Shown here: positions 27,456 to 37,572 of the stretch, in pieces
Numbering within the stretch: position 1 is the stretch's first letter
Layout of the letters: each line of letters starts with the position of its first letter
Assembly: GCF_000009265.1 (NCBI RefSeq)
Contig: NC_008380.1
Coordinates: 3,973,501-4,037,500, forward strand
Direction: 5' to 3'
DNA length: 64,000 nucleotides
Source: Rhizobium johnstonii 3841
GTDB taxonomy: Bacteria; Pseudomonadota; Alphaproteobacteria; Rhizobiales; Rhizobiaceae
Made by a program: the position numbers and the translations under genes
Notes under the pieces: generated by a model
What the model saw: only the letters and a program-made list of their open reading frames with translations
Told to the model about the DNA's origin: nothing
Databases searched by the model: none

Positions 27456-28226
27456 ATGCGACGTTATTCAGCCTGCATAGAGTGGCTGTTTGCCGAAGAG
27501 GGCGACAGCTTTCCCGATCGCATCCGCCGCGCCCATGCGGCCGGCCTGACGGCGATCGAATTCTGGCGCTGGACCGGCAAGGATCTGGATGCGATCGAGG
27601 CGGCGCTGAAGGAAACCGGCCTTGCCGTCTCCAGCCTCGTCGCCGAACCGATGATCGCGCTGACCGACGCCGCCAACCGGCAGGCCTGGCTGAAAGGCCT
27701 TGCCGAATCCGTCACTGTCGCCAAGCGTCTCGGCGCGCCGGTGCTGATTGCCCAGGCAGGCGACGATCTCCCAGGCTTGAGCCGCGAAGAACAGCGCCGA
27801 GCGCTTACCGAAACGCTGAGAGCCGGCGCCGATATCCTCAAAGGTAGCGGTGTCCGCCTCGGCGTCGAGCCGCTCAACATCCGCATCGACCATGTCGGCT
27901 ATTTCCTCGATTCGACCCGCGAAGGTCTCGACATCATCGATGACGTCGCCCGCCCCGAGATCGGCATAGTCTACGACATCTACCATTCCGCCGTGATGGA
28001 CGAGCGCACCGAAGACGTGCTGAATGGCCGTCTCGACCGAATCATCCACGTCCATGTCGCCGATCACCCCGGCCGCAACCAGCCGGGCTCCGGCGGCATC
28101 GACCTTGCCCGACGCCTCGGCTGGATCTTCGCCAACGGCTATGACGGCGCCGTCGGTCTGGAATACCGGCCGACCAGGGCTGGCGCGGACGCAGTCAAGG
28201 CTGCGATTGCTTCGCTCGGCGGTTAA
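27456..28226 (+). CDS. hydroxypyruvate-isomerase-like sugar isomerase (TIM barrel)
   Basis: Xylose-isomerase-like TIM-barrel enzyme, 256 residues, with a GGGAGGAG ribosome site. Family landmarks are the N-terminal MRRYSACIEWLFAEEG, the metal-binding glutamate in GVEPLNIRIDHVG, YDIYHSAVM (Asp and His ligands), HVHVADHPGRNQPGSGGID and the final LEYRP glutamate. It is a distant relative of the hyi gene at 37573. It overlaps the convergent LacI gene by 4 bases. The likely reaction is aldose-ketose or hydroxypyruvate-type isomerisation in the glycoside locus; the exact sugar is unknown. Confidence 0.87.
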   Translation: MRRYSACIEWLFAEEGDSFPDRIRRAHAAGLTAIEFWRWTGKDLDAIEAALKETGLAVSSLVAEPMIALTDAANRQAWLKGLAESVTVAKRLGAPVLIAQAGDDLPGLSREEQRRALTETLRAGADILKGSGVRLGVEPLNIRIDHVGYFLDSTREGLDIIDDVARPEIGIVYDIYHSAVMDERTEDVLNGRLDRIIHVHVADHPGRNQPGSGGIDLARRLGWIFANGYDGAVGLEYRPTRAGADAVKAAIASLGG

Positions 28227-29242
28227 ACCTCGGCGGCATCGACGCTCGCCGCCACCTTGCAGGGTCCGGCCGAGCGGCGCTCGATAATGCGCGAGGCAAT
28301 CATGATGCGCCGCGCCGGCATGCCGGGCAGACGTGGATTCTCGATGCGCTCGAGCAAGAGCCGCAGGCCGACCGCCCCGCATTCCTGCCCCTCCATCCTC
28401 ACCGTCGTCAGCGCCGGCGAGATCTGCGTTGCCGGCGAGTAGTCGCCGAAACCGACGACCGAAATATCGTCGGGAATGCGATACCCCTGACCGAGCAGCT
28501 CGGAAACCACGGTCAGTGCCAGCCCATCATGGGCGCAGAAAAAAGCCGTCGGCCGGATGCCTTTTTCCACGAGCGCCCGGAAGGCCGTGCTGAAGCCATT
28601 CTCTTCGTCGAACTGCATAACATGAAGCGATACGTCAGGATAACGTTCGGCGATTTCGCGGGCGCCGTAGTGCCGCTCTTGGCGCCCCCGCAGGCCTGGC
28701 ATGCCATAGACGTAAACAATGGACCGATGGCCGAGCCCGACCAGATACTCCACCACCGCCTGCCCTGCCTCATGGTCGGTGCCGCCGACATGGTCGATCT
28801 GTTCGAGCGCATCGACCCAGCCGAAACGCACGATCGGAACGCCGGTGGCACTCACCGCCGCCACGGCCTCACGGGCATGCGGACCGACGAGCATCAGCCC
28901 GTCGCAAGTGCGCGCCAGCTCCTCCAACTGGCCGGAATCATGGGTCCAGCGTACACGCAGCGTCATGCCAAGCCGATGAGCCTCGCGCTGCACACCGTTC
29001 TGCACCTGCATATAGAGCTCGCTGTTGACGGCATCGAGATCGTGAAAGACAACCGCCACCTCGCCTGCGGCTCCCTGCCCGGCGGGCTTGGTATAGCCCA
29101 GGCGCTGCGCCGTCTCGCGGATCAGCGCGCGCGTCTCTTCGCTAACGCCGCTCTTGCCGGCAAGCGACCGCGATACCGCATATTTCGACAGGCCGACCTC
29201 CCTTGCGATGGTCTGCAATGTAACCCGGCCTCTGCTTCCCAC
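28223..29242 (-). CDS. LacI-family regulator of the glycoside locus
   Basis: 339-residue LacI/GalR-type repressor. The N-terminal helix-turn-helix VTLQTIAREVGLSKYAVSRS is followed by the hinge and a periplasmic-binding-protein-like sugar-sensing domain (residues 65-330, with VAVVFHDLDAV and the dimer contacts GFGDYSPATQISPALTTV). It is divergent from the Tat-exported binding-protein gene and the long operon behind it, so it presumably represses that operon until the imported sugar appears. A LacI-like palindrome lies in the intergenic region. Confidence 0.93.
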   Translation of the reverse strand: MGSRGRVTLQTIAREVGLSKYAVSRSLAGKSGVSEETRALIRETAQRLGYTKPAGQGAAGEVAVVFHDLDAVNSELYMQVQNGVQREAHRLGMTLRVRWTHDSGQLEELARTCDGLMLVGPHAREAVAAVSATGVPIVRFGWVDALEQIDHVGGTDHEAGQAVVEYLVGLGHRSIVYVYGMPGLRGRQERHYGAREIAERYPDVSLHVMQFDEENGFSTAFRALVEKGIRPTAFFCAHDGLALTVVSELLGQGYRIPDDISVVGFGDYSPATQISPALTTVRMEGQECGAVGLRLLLERIENPRLPGMPARRIMIASRIIERRSAGPCKVAASVDAAEV

Positions 29243-29323
29243 GTGGCACCTCAGCGTTCGATTGATGCGACGCTGGCTATATCAACCGCGCCGCCAAGGC
29301 AAATTTTTACACTAACAGAAACA

Positions 29324-29333
29324 TAACGCTTTA
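29324..29333. promoter_or_regulatory. candidate LacI operator
   Basis: TAACGCTTTA, an imperfect 10-bp palindrome with the central GC typical of LacI-type operators, lies in the 179-base intergenic region between the LacI gene and the ABC transporter operon. Only one arm position is mismatched. Short, so uncertain. Confidence 0.35.
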
Positions 29334-29421
29334 CCTAACAATATCCAAATGTAATCTTTCCTTCATCCCAGCCCCGCAGCAAAAATAATGATAAGGGCAC
29401 GGATTTTTGGAGGAGATCCCT

Positions 29422-31347
29422 ATGATCAAGCTGAAACGACGTGCGTTTCTGGCCGGGACGTCGGCCGCCCTGATATTGCCGGCCCTGCCGGTTTTCGCCG
29501 CTGATTTCAAGGAAGCGGATGTTCTGAAAACGAAGGTGTCGAGTGGCGCCCTGCCGGGTCTGAAAGAGCGGCTTCCCGAAAATCCGCTCGTCGTCAAACC
29601 GGTCGAAAGCGTCGGCAAATACGGCGGCGACTGGAACATGGCGCTGGTCGGCGGTGGCTCGCTGTCGATGCTGTTCCGCTACCAGGCCTACGAGCCGCTG
29701 CTGCGCTATACGCCCGACTGGTCTGGCGTGACGCTCAATGTCGCCGAGTCCTTCGAGGGCGACGCCGACTCCAAGGTCTATACGATCCGCCTGCGCAAGG
29801 GCATGAAGTGGTCGGACGGCCATCCCTACACCACCGCCGACATCAAGTTCTGGTACGACACCGTCTTCACCGACAAGCGCGTCGCCTTTGTCGGCCAGGA
29901 TCATTGGAAGTCCGGCGGCAAGCCGGCCAAGCTGGAGATCGTCGACGAGCAGACCTTCAAGGTCATCTTCGACAAGCCGAACGGCCTGTTCCCGCTGCAG
30001 GTCGCCTGGGCGAACAACGACCAGACGACGCGCACGCCGAAGCATTATCTCGAGCAGTTTCACATCGACTTTAATCCGAAGGCTGATGAACTCGCCAAGC
30101 AACGCGGCTTCGAAAGCTGGATCGCCTCCTTCCAGGCGGCCGCCGGTTTCCAGGATGACAACGCCTTCTTCCTGAACTCCTCGAAGAAGCCCTGCGTGCA
30201 TGCCTGGATGTTCACGATAGCGCCCGGCGAAAACACCGAACGCGCCGTTGCCGAGCGCAATCCCTACTATTGGAAGGTCGATACCGAGGGCAACCAGCTG
30301 CCCTATATGGACCGCATCGTCTATCAGATGGTCGCCGACCCGCAGGTTCTGCTGCTGAAGGCCATGCAGGGCGAAGTCGACCTGATGGACCAGTATATCG
30401 CCACGCCGAACAACAAGTCGGTTCTCTACGATGCGCGTGAGCAGGGCGGCTATGATTTCTACACACTGACCTCGACTGAAGCCAATGTGATGAATTTCAT
30501 CTTCAACCTGAACCACAATGACGAGACCAAGCGGAAGCTCTTCCGGAACAAGGATTTCCGTGCGGCACTCTCGACAGCACTCGACCGGCAGTCGCTGATC
30601 GATGCTGTGCTTGTTGGTCAGGGCGCGCCCGCCCAGCCGTCGATCAAGAAGGAAGATCCGCTTTACAACGAGCAGCTCGCCACGCAGTTCACGGCCTATG
30701 ACGTCGACAAGGCGAATGCCATGCTCGACCAGATAGTGCCGAAGCGCGACGACCAGAACTTCCGTCTCGACGAAAAGGGCCGCCGCCTGACGATCATCTT
30801 CGAGATCGACCAGGCGCGCGCCGTCTTCCTCGATCTCTTCCAGCTGGTGATCCCGATGTTCCAGGCGGTCGGCATCGATGCGCAGATGCGCTCGATGGAC
30901 CGTTCGCTCTGGGAGACGCGCGTCCGCCAGGGCCGCGATTTCGACGCGACCGCCCACCAGTTCGGCGCAAACGGCGGCGTCGCCGCCATGCTCGACCCGC
31001 GCTATTACGTGCCGACCGATGCCAACGCCATGTATGCCCCGGCCTGGCAACTCTGGTATCGCGACCGCGCCAATGCCAATGCCGAGGAACCGCCGGAAAG
31101 CACGAAGAGCCAGCTTGCGCTCTACGACAAGCTGAAGGCGACGTCCGACGCATCAGGCCAGCGCGAGGTCATGAAGCAGATCCTTCAAGGCGCCGCCGAC
31201 AATTTCTATGTCTTCGGCATCTCGCTGCCGCCTGATGGATACGGCATCGTCAAGAACAACATGAAGAACATCACCAAGATCATGCCGAACTCCTTCGGCT
31301 GGCCGACCCCCGCTCCGACCATGCCGGAGCAGTTCTATAAGGCCTGA
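29422..31347 (+). CDS. ABC transporter substrate-binding protein, family 5, Tat-exported
   Basis: Periplasmic binding protein of the dipeptide/oligosaccharide class (SBP family 5), 641 residues, longer than DppA-like proteins (about 530). The signal peptide is a twin-arginine type: MIKLKRRAFLAGTSAAL with RRxFL, cleaved near PVFAAD. Typical regions are the N-lobe YTIRLRKGMKWSDGHPYTTADIKFWYD and the mid-domain FRNKDFRAALSTALDRQSLIDAV. A GGAGGAG ribosome site fixes the ATG at 29422. It is the first gene of the operon with two permeases, an ATPase and two glycosidases, so the ligand is probably an oligosaccharide or glycoside rather than a peptide. Confidence 0.92.
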   Translation: MIKLKRRAFLAGTSAALILPALPVFAADFKEADVLKTKVSSGALPGLKERLPENPLVVKPVESVGKYGGDWNMALVGGGSLSMLFRYQAYEPLLRYTPDWSGVTLNVAESFEGDADSKVYTIRLRKGMKWSDGHPYTTADIKFWYDTVFTDKRVAFVGQDHWKSGGKPAKLEIVDEQTFKVIFDKPNGLFPLQVAWANNDQTTRTPKHYLEQFHIDFNPKADELAKQRGFESWIASFQAAAGFQDDNAFFLNSSKKPCVHAWMFTIAPGENTERAVAERNPYYWKVDTEGNQLPYMDRIVYQMVADPQVLLLKAMQGEVDLMDQYIATPNNKSVLYDAREQGGYDFYTLTSTEANVMNFIFNLNHNDETKRKLFRNKDFRAALSTALDRQSLIDAVLVGQGAPAQPSIKKEDPLYNEQLATQFTAYDVDKANAMLDQIVPKRDDQNFRLDEKGRRLTIIFEIDQARAVFLDLFQLVIPMFQAVGIDAQMRSMDRSLWETRVRQGRDFDATAHQFGANGGVAAMLDPRYYVPTDANAMYAPAWQLWYRDRANANAEEPPESTKSQLALYDKLKATSDASGQREVMKQILQGAADNFYVFGISLPPDGYGIVKNNMKNITKIMPNSFGWPTPAPTMPEQFYKA

Positions 31348-31432
31348 TGGCCTTTTCTCTATGATGCATGCCAGGCGGCGGCCCTCCGGTTGGCGCCGAG
31401 GCTCTTCTTTTGCCAATGATTGGATGAAGACG

Positions 31433-33541
31433 ATGCTCGATGCCAGAAAACAGAATACCCACACGCTGAGGACGCCGGACTGGTTCAAGACGGCGACCCG
31501 CTGGACTCAGTTGACCTTCGTGGAAGACGATCCGGAGAAATACGACCCGGCCTTCTGGATCGATGTCTTCAAACGCACGAAATCGAACGCAGTCTGCCTG
31601 AGTGCCGGCGGCTATATCGCCTATTATCCGAGCGAAGTGCCTTACCACTATGTGAGCAAGTATCTCGGCGACAAGGATATCTTCGGCGCGCTCGTCGATG
31701 CCGCCCGCAAGCTCGACATGCATGTCATGGCCCGCGTCGACCCGCATGCGATCCATGACGATGCCGCCAAAGCCCATCCCGAATGGGTGATGATCAATGC
31801 CGACGGCACGCCGCGCCGCCACTGGGCCTATCCCGATGTCTGGGTGACCAATGCCTATGGCGACTACAACAGCGTCTTCATGCCTGAGGTGGTCAAGGAG
31901 ATCGTCCGCAAATACGATATCGATGCGGTCTTCGCCAATCGCTGGCAGGGCCACGGCGTCGATTATAGCGAAGACAGCGCCCGCCGCTTCAAAGACATGT
32001 CCGGCCATGCTCTGCCGAAGAAGCCCGATGCCGAGGATCCGGCCTGGCAGGCCTGGGTGCAATGGCGCCGCCGCGTGCTCACCGACATGATCGCGCAATG
32101 GGACGATGCCGTCAAAGCGATCCGCCCGCATGCGAGCTTCATTCCGAACATGGGCGGCGCGTCGCTGATGGAATTCGACCTCTCGGTCGTCGCCAGGCAC
32201 TGCCCCTTCCTCGTCGTCGACCATCAGGGCCGCAAGGGGCTCGAACTCGGCTGGTCGGCTGGCCGCAACGGCAAGCGCATTCGCGCCACCTTCCCCGACC
32301 GCCCGGTCGTGCTGATCACCTCGATCGGCCCGGAGGAGGAATATCGCTGGAAGGATGCCGTCACCTCGGGTGAGGAGATGCAGCTCTGGATCAATGACGG
32401 CACCGCCCACGGTCTCTATGCCTGGTTCACCAAGTTCAACGGTGTCGTGCCCGACAAACGCTGGGTCGAGCCGGTGGCCGACGCCTTCGGCCTGCAGGCA
32501 GCCGTCGAGCCGGTGCTGGAAAGCATGAAGCCGACCGCCGAAATCGCCGTCGTCGATCCCTCGACGACGCTGCGCCACTGGGCGCCGGAAGAGCGGCATT
32601 CCGCCGAAAAGCACGATCTCGGTCTTTACCATGCCCTCGTCGAAGCCCGCCTGCCCTTCGAGCTGCTCTCGGACCAGGTGCTGACCGCGGAAAACCTCGA
32701 CCGCTTCAAGCTCATCATTCTCGCCAACGCCTCCTGCCTTTCGGATGCGCAGAACGCGGCGATCCGCGCCTATGTCGATCGCGGCGGCAGCGTCATTGCC
32801 TCCTACGAGACGTCGCTGCGTGACGAATTCGGCAAGAAGCGTGACGAATTCGGTCTGGCCGACGTGCTCGGCGCCAGATATGTCTCCGGCCCGCGCGGCA
32901 TCGTCAAGAACACCTATGTCGCCCTTTCCGGCGATCACCCGATCAATCGGGGCTTCGACGGCGCCGAACGCATCATGGGCGGCACCCGCCTGATCCACGC
33001 CGAACCGTCGGCCGATTCGAAGACGCCCTTCCTCTATGTCCCCGATTTTCCCGACCTGCCGATGGAAGAGGTCTACCCGCGCGAGGCCCCGAAAGGTGCT
33101 GCCGTCATCGCCCGCGAGACCGGCTGGGGCGGACGCACGGTCTACATCCCCTGGAACATCGGCGAGATCTTCTGGGAGGTCTTTGCCGTCGACCACGCCC
33201 GTCTCATCGCCAACGCCGTCCATTGGGCACTCGGCAAGACGCCACGCGTCACCGTCAAGGGCAAGGGCGTCATCGATCTGGCGTTGCGCGAAAGCGGTGA
33301 GGGTCTGGCGCTCAGCCTCTTCAACCTCACCAACCCGATGATGATGAAAGGCCCGATCCGCGACAATTACGTTCTGGCAGCGCAGACCGTTTCGGTGGAG
33401 ATTCCGGAGGGCCGATCGGTGGCGAAGGCCTGGCTCGTCGTTGCCGACCGCGCCGCAAGCTTCAGCCTCGGGAATGGCCGCGCCCAGGTGGAGGTACCTG
33501 GTATCGATCGGCTGGAGGTCCTGCATCTCACTTGGAAATGA
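31433..33541 (+). CDS. GHL6-type glycoside hydrolase with beta-galactosidase trimerisation domain
   Basis: Putative cytoplasmic glycosidase of about 702 residues with no signal peptide. An N-terminal TIM-barrel region (WTQLTFVEDDPEKYDPAFW, DMHVMARVDPHAIHDDAAK, DIDAVFANRWQGHGVDY) resembles the hypothetical glycosyl hydrolase 6 (GHL6) family; it is followed by a glutamine-amidotransferase-like trimerisation domain (AYVDRGGSVIASYETSLRDE, about 430-600) as in GH42, and a small C-terminal beta domain. Catalytic residues cannot be assigned with confidence. It lies between the binding protein and the permease genes, so it probably acts on the imported compound. Starts at 31361 and 31424 are also possible; none has a strong ribosome site. 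Confidence 0.8.
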   Translation: MLDARKQNTHTLRTPDWFKTATRWTQLTFVEDDPEKYDPAFWIDVFKRTKSNAVCLSAGGYIAYYPSEVPYHYVSKYLGDKDIFGALVDAARKLDMHVMARVDPHAIHDDAAKAHPEWVMINADGTPRRHWAYPDVWVTNAYGDYNSVFMPEVVKEIVRKYDIDAVFANRWQGHGVDYSEDSARRFKDMSGHALPKKPDAEDPAWQAWVQWRRRVLTDMIAQWDDAVKAIRPHASFIPNMGGASLMEFDLSVVARHCPFLVVDHQGRKGLELGWSAGRNGKRIRATFPDRPVVLITSIGPEEEYRWKDAVTSGEEMQLWINDGTAHGLYAWFTKFNGVVPDKRWVEPVADAFGLQAAVEPVLESMKPTAEIAVVDPSTTLRHWAPEERHSAEKHDLGLYHALVEARLPFELLSDQVLTAENLDRFKLIILANASCLSDAQNAAIRAYVDRGGSVIASYETSLRDEFGKKRDEFGLADVLGARYVSGPRGIVKNTYVALSGDHPINRGFDGAERIMGGTRLIHAEPSADSKTPFLYVPDFPDLPMEEVYPREAPKGAAVIARETGWGGRTVYIPWNIGEIFWEVFAVDHARLIANAVHWALGKTPRVTVKGKGVIDLALRESGEGLALSLFNLTNPMMMKGPIRDNYVLAAQTVSVEIPEGRSVAKAWLVVADRAASFSLGNGRAQVEVPGIDRLEVLHLTWK

Positions 33542-33561
33542 GATGACATGCGACGGAGGAG

Positions 33562-33588
33562 CGCTTTCGGCCTGGAGGGCCGAAGGCG
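33562..33588 (+). terminator. intercistronic hairpin between glycosidase and permease genes
   Basis: CGCTTTCGGCC (33562-33572) pairs with GGCCGAAGGCG (33578-33588) over 11 bp with one G-T wobble. No T-run follows, so it is more likely an mRNA-stabilising or partial-termination element that sets the binding protein and glycosidase above the permeases. Confidence 0.45.
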
Positions 33589-33645
33589 GGTGAAGATCCG
33601 GGGGAAGCGCGTCACAGCGTTCCCGACGGGAGGAGAAACGTTTCG

Positions 33646-34632
33646 ATGCTTGGCTATATCTTCAAGCGCGTGCTCTACATGATCCCGACCTTGTTCGGCA
33701 TGTCGCTGATCTCGTTCCTGATCATCCAGCTGCCGCCGGGTGACTATCTGACGTCGATGATCGCCACCATGAGCGACAGCGGCCAGACCGTCGATCCCGC
33801 GCAGATCGAGCGGCTGAAGGAAATCTACGGCTTCGACGACCCCTTCTATGTCCAATATCTGAAATGGATCTGGGGCATCGTCAGCCGCGGCGACTTCGGC
33901 TACTCCTTCGAGTGGGGCCAGCCCGTCTCCGGGCTGATTTGGGCGCGCATGGGCTCGACGCTGGTAATCTCGCTCTTGAGCCTGCTCTTCGTCTGGATCG
34001 TGGCTTTGCCGATCGGCATCTATTCCGCTGTCCGCCGCCACTCCATCGGCGACCATGTCTTTACCTTCCTCGGCTTCATCGGCCTTGCCGTACCGAACTT
34101 CATCCTGGCGCTGACGCTGATGTACGTCGCCTATAAATATCTCGGCCAGAGCGTCGGCGGGCTGATTTCGCCGGAATATGCCGAGGCGCCCTGGAGCCTC
34201 GCCAAGGTCGGCGATTTCCTCGCCCATCTCTGGATACCGATCATCATCATCGGCGCATCCGGAACGGCAGCGATGATCCGTATCCTGCGCGCCAACCTGA
34301 CCGACGAGCTGCACAAGCCCTATGTCGTCACCGCTCGCGCCAAGGGACTGCCGGAATACAAGGTCATCTTGAAATATCCGGTCAGAATCGCGCTCAATCC
34401 CTTCGTTTCGGCGATCGGCTGGGTGCTGCCGCATCTTGTCTCCGGCGTCACCATTACCGCTATCGTGCTGAACCTGCCGACGGCCGGCCCGCTGCTTTTC
34501 CGCGCGCTGATCTCGCAGGACATGTATCTCGCCGGCAGTTTCATCCTGCTTTTGAGCGCGCTGACCCTTGTCGGCATGCTGCTGTCGGATCTGCTGCTGG
34601 CGCTGCTCGATCCGCGCATCCGGTTCAATTGA
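33646..34632 (+). CDS. ABC transporter permease 1 (DppB type)
   Basis: Inner-membrane permease of the dipeptide/oligosaccharide importer, 328 residues, about six helices. It begins MLGYIFKRVLYMIPTLFGMSLISF as DppB/OppB proteins do and has the cytoplasmic EAA-type loop TARAKGLPEYKVILKYPVRIALNP that contacts the ATPase. A GGAGGAG ribosome site precedes the ATG. It is followed 10 bases later by the second permease, and all share one operon with the Tat-exported binding protein. Confidence 0.94.
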   Translation: MLGYIFKRVLYMIPTLFGMSLISFLIIQLPPGDYLTSMIATMSDSGQTVDPAQIERLKEIYGFDDPFYVQYLKWIWGIVSRGDFGYSFEWGQPVSGLIWARMGSTLVISLLSLLFVWIVALPIGIYSAVRRHSIGDHVFTFLGFIGLAVPNFILALTLMYVAYKYLGQSVGGLISPEYAEAPWSLAKVGDFLAHLWIPIIIIGASGTAAMIRILRANLTDELHKPYVVTARAKGLPEYKVILKYPVRIALNPFVSAIGWVLPHLVSGVTITAIVLNLPTAGPLLFRALISQDMYLAGSFILLLSALTLVGMLLSDLLLALLDPRIRFN

Positions 34633-34642
34633 GGGGAATGCG

Positions 34643-35833
34643 ATGAGCACGCACGAAACCTTCGGAGCCCATGCTGGTCCGCTCCACACCGTTGCCGACG
34701 GCCCCTCGATCAGCCCGCTGAAACAGGGCAAGACCGTCTCGACCGCCGCGATCGGCCCCTGGCGGCTGGTCGCCGGCAAACTGGTCCGCCAGAAAGTGGC
34801 GATGGTGGCCGGCGCCATCATCCTCTTCCTCTATCTGGTTGGCCTCTTCGCCGAATTCCTGGCGCCGGCTTTGCCGATGACCTCACGGCCGCAATATACC
34901 TATGCACCGCCGCAGGGCTTCAGCTTCTTCGTCGAAAAACCGGACGGCAGCTCGGAGTTCAATTTCCACGTGAAGGGCTACAAGGTCGAGATCGACAAGG
35001 TGGCGCTGCGCCGCACCTTCGTCGTCGACGAAACCAAGGTCGTCCCGATCGGCTTCTTCGTCAAAGGCGCGGCCTACGATCTCTGGGGCCTGATCCCGAT
35101 GAACCGTCACCTGATCGGCCCCCTTAACCAGAACGACCCAATGTATCTGCTCGGCGCCGACCGGCTCGGCCGCGACGTCTTCTCGCGCCTCGTCTACGGC
35201 ACCCGCGTATCCATGTCGATCGGCCTCGTCGGCGTCGCCATGTCGCTGATCCTGGGCGTCGTGCTCGGCTCGATCTCCGGCTTCTACGGCGGCTGGGTGG
35301 ATACACTGATCCAGCGCGTCATCGAGGTCGTCAGCGCCATGCCGACCATCCCGCTATGGCTCGGCCTGGCGGCGGCGATCCCGCTGACATGGTCGCCGGT
35401 CAATGTCTATTTCGTCATAACGATCATCGTCTCGCTGCTCGGCTGGACCAGCCTGGCGCGGGAGGTGCGCGGCCGGTTCCTGGCACTGCGCAGCGAGGAT
35501 TTCGTCGTCGCCGCCCGGCTCGACGGATCGAGCGAAGCGCGACTGATCTTCCGCCACATCCTGCCGTCGCTGACGAGCCACATCCTTGCGGTCGTGACGC
35601 TGGCCGTGCCGACGATGATCGTCGCCGAGACCTCGCTGTCCTTCCTCGGCATCGGCCTCAAGCCGCCGGTCGTCAGCTGGGGCGTGCTGCTGCAGGACGC
35701 CCAGAACATCCGCACCGTCGCCACCGCGCCGTGGCTCCTGATCTGGCCGTCGCTCGCAGTCGTCGTCGCCGTCCTGTCCTTCAATTTCTTCGGCGACGGC
35801 CTGCGCGATGCCGCCGACCCTTACGACAATTGA
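34643..35833 (+). CDS. ABC transporter permease 2 (DppC type) with long periplasmic insertion
   Basis: Second permease, 396 residues rather than the usual 290-310. After a hydrophilic N-terminus and first helix ([22 protein letters not shown]) comes an unusual segment of about 95 residues (from [19 protein letters not shown] to [18 protein letters not shown]) before the standard core [20 protein letters not shown]. The EAA-like loop is [20 protein letters not shown]. The insertion would lie in the periplasm and probably contacts the oversized binding protein. A GAGGGG ribosome site supports the ATG at 34643. Confidence 0.93.
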   Translation: MSTHETFGAHAGPLHTVADGPSISPLKQGKTVSTAAIGPWRLVAGKLVRQKVAMVAGAIILFLYLVGLFAEFLAPALPMTSRPQYTYAPPQGFSFFVEKPDGSSEFNFHVKGYKVEIDKVALRRTFVVDETKVVPIGFFVKGAAYDLWGLIPMNRHLIGPLNQNDPMYLLGADRLGRDVFSRLVYGTRVSMSIGLVGVAMSLILGVVLGSISGFYGGWVDTLIQRVIEVVSAMPTIPLWLGLAAAIPLTWSPVNVYFVITIIVSLLGWTSLAREVRGRFLALRSEDFVVAARLDGSSEARLIFRHILPSLTSHILAVVTLAVPTMIVAETSLSFLGIGLKPPVVSWGVLLQDAQNIRTVATAPWLLIWPSLAVVVAVLSFNFFGDGLRDAADPYDN

Positions 35834-35843
35834 GGAGGAAACC

Positions 35844-37562
35844 ATGGCCGATCTTTCAAAAGACGTCGTTCTCTCCGTCGAAAACCTCTCGATCGATTTC
35901 AGGCTGCGCACCCACATCCTGCACGCCGTCGAAAATGTCAGCTTCGAGCTGAAGCGTGGCCAGACGCTCTGCCTCGTCGGCGAAAGCGGCTCCGGCAAAA
36001 GCGTCACCGCCCGCTCGCTGCTGCAGATCGTCGACAGCCCCGGCAGCATCGTTTCCGGCCGCATCCTGCTCAGCAATGGCGACGGGGGTAACGGGGTCAT
36101 CGACATTGCCGCCTTGAAGCCGTCCGACCGGGCGATGCGCGCCATCCGCGGCCGCCGCATCGGCCTGATCTTCCAGGAGCCGATGAGCTCGCTGTCGCCG
36201 GTGCACACCATCGGCTCGCAGATCATCGAGGCGGTGCGCCTGCACAGCAATCTCGATCATCGCGCCGCCCGCGAAAGGACCGTCGAACTGCTGCGCCAGG
36301 TCGAGATCCCGAATCCGGACAAGATGGCCGACCGCTACACCTTCGAGTTCTCCGGCGGCATGCGCCAGCGCGCCATGATCGCCATGGCGCTTGCCGGCAA
36401 TCCCGACATTCTCATCGCCGACGAACCGACGACGGCGCTCGACGTCACCACCCAGGCCGAAATCCTTGACCTGATCAAGCGGTTGCAGGTCGAACGCGGC
36501 ATGGCCATGCTGCTCATCACCCATGACATGGGGATCGTCGCCGAAGTGGCGGATGATGTCGCCGTCATGCGCTTCGGCCGCATCGTCGAGCGCGGACCGG
36601 TCGATGCGATCTACCATGCCGCCGAGCATCCCTATACCCGCCAACTGCTGGCCTCGACGGTCAAGCTCACCCACCATGTCGAAGGCCGGCTGCCCGCCGT
36701 GGCGCTCTCGCCGGAGGCGCCGCAGCCGATCCTGTCCGTCCGCAATCTCGGCAAGATCTACGGCTGGCACGGCAAGGCCAATACGCTGCGCGCCGTCGAC
36801 GACGCCAGCTTCGATCTCTATCCCGGCGAAAACCTCGGCATCGTGGGCGAAAGCGGCTCCGGCAAGACGACGCTCGGCCGCCTCATCCTGCGCACCGTCG
36901 AGCCGACATCGGGCAGCATCACCTATCGCGGCAAGGACGGTAGCGAGATCGACGTCACGAAACTCACCAAGCGCGAACTTCGCACCTTCCACCGCGAAGT
37001 CCGCCTGGTCTTCCAGGACCCTTTCGCCTCGCTCAATCCGCGCATGACCGTCAAGGAAGTGATCGGCGATCCGCTTGTTGTCAACGGACTGGCCAAGGGC
37101 AAAGCACTGGAGGACCGCGTCGCCGAGTTGATGCGCCTGGTCGGCCTCGACCCGATGGGTATGGAGCGCTATCCGCATGCCTTCTCCGGCGGCCAGCGCC
37201 AGCGCATCGGCATCGCCCGCGCCCTTGCGCTCGATCCGCGCATCATCATCGCCGACGAGGCAACGTCGGCACTCGACGTCTCGATCCGCAGCCAGATCCT
37301 CGACCTGCTGCTCGATATCCGCCAGCGGTTGAACCTGAGCTTCATCTTCATCTCCCACGACATTTCGGTCGTGCGCTATTTCTGCGATCGCGTCGCTGTC
37401 ATGCATCGCGGCAAAATCGTCGAACTCGGCGAGGCCGAGCAAATCTGCACCGCTCCCGAGGAGGCCTATACGAAGAGCCTCATCTCCGCCGTTCCCAATC
37501 CCGACCCTCGCGACAAGCGCATGCTGCACCGGCATCGTTTCGTCGCGCCTGCCAATATCTAA
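35844..37562 (+). CDS. ABC transporter double ATPase (DppD-DppF fusion)
   Basis: A single 572-residue protein with two ATPase domains powering the family-5 importer, as in GsiA/YejF. Domain 1 has Walker [10 protein letters not shown], signature [12 protein letters not shown] and Walker [13 protein letters not shown]; domain 2 has [21 protein letters not shown] and [12 protein letters not shown]. Both look catalytically intact. The C-terminus of each carries the oligopeptide-transporter tail ([26 protein letters not shown]). The ATG at 35844 follows GAGGAGG. It lies between the permease genes and hyi. Confidence 0.95.
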   Translation: MADLSKDVVLSVENLSIDFRLRTHILHAVENVSFELKRGQTLCLVGESGSGKSVTARSLLQIVDSPGSIVSGRILLSNGDGGNGVIDIAALKPSDRAMRAIRGRRIGLIFQEPMSSLSPVHTIGSQIIEAVRLHSNLDHRAARERTVELLRQVEIPNPDKMADRYTFEFSGGMRQRAMIAMALAGNPDILIADEPTTALDVTTQAEILDLIKRLQVERGMAMLLITHDMGIVAEVADDVAVMRFGRIVERGPVDAIYHAAEHPYTRQLLASTVKLTHHVEGRLPAVALSPEAPQPILSVRNLGKIYGWHGKANTLRAVDDASFDLYPGENLGIVGESGSGKTTLGRLILRTVEPTSGSITYRGKDGSEIDVTKLTKRELRTFHREVRLVFQDPFASLNPRMTVKEVIGDPLVVNGLAKGKALEDRVAELMRLVGLDPMGMERYPHAFSGGQRQRIGIARALALDPRIIIADEATSALDVSIRSQILDLLLDIRQRLNLSFIFISHDISVVRYFCDRVAVMHRGKIVELGEAEQICTAPEEAYTKSLISAVPNPDPRDKRMLHRHRFVAPANI

Positions 37563-37572
37563 GGACGATCCC

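Noticed and set aside
31280-33526. 748-codon minus-strand frame opposite the GHL6-type gene
   Set aside because: Antisense by-product of codon bias. The plus-strand frame has the recognisable glycosidase and trimerisation segments.
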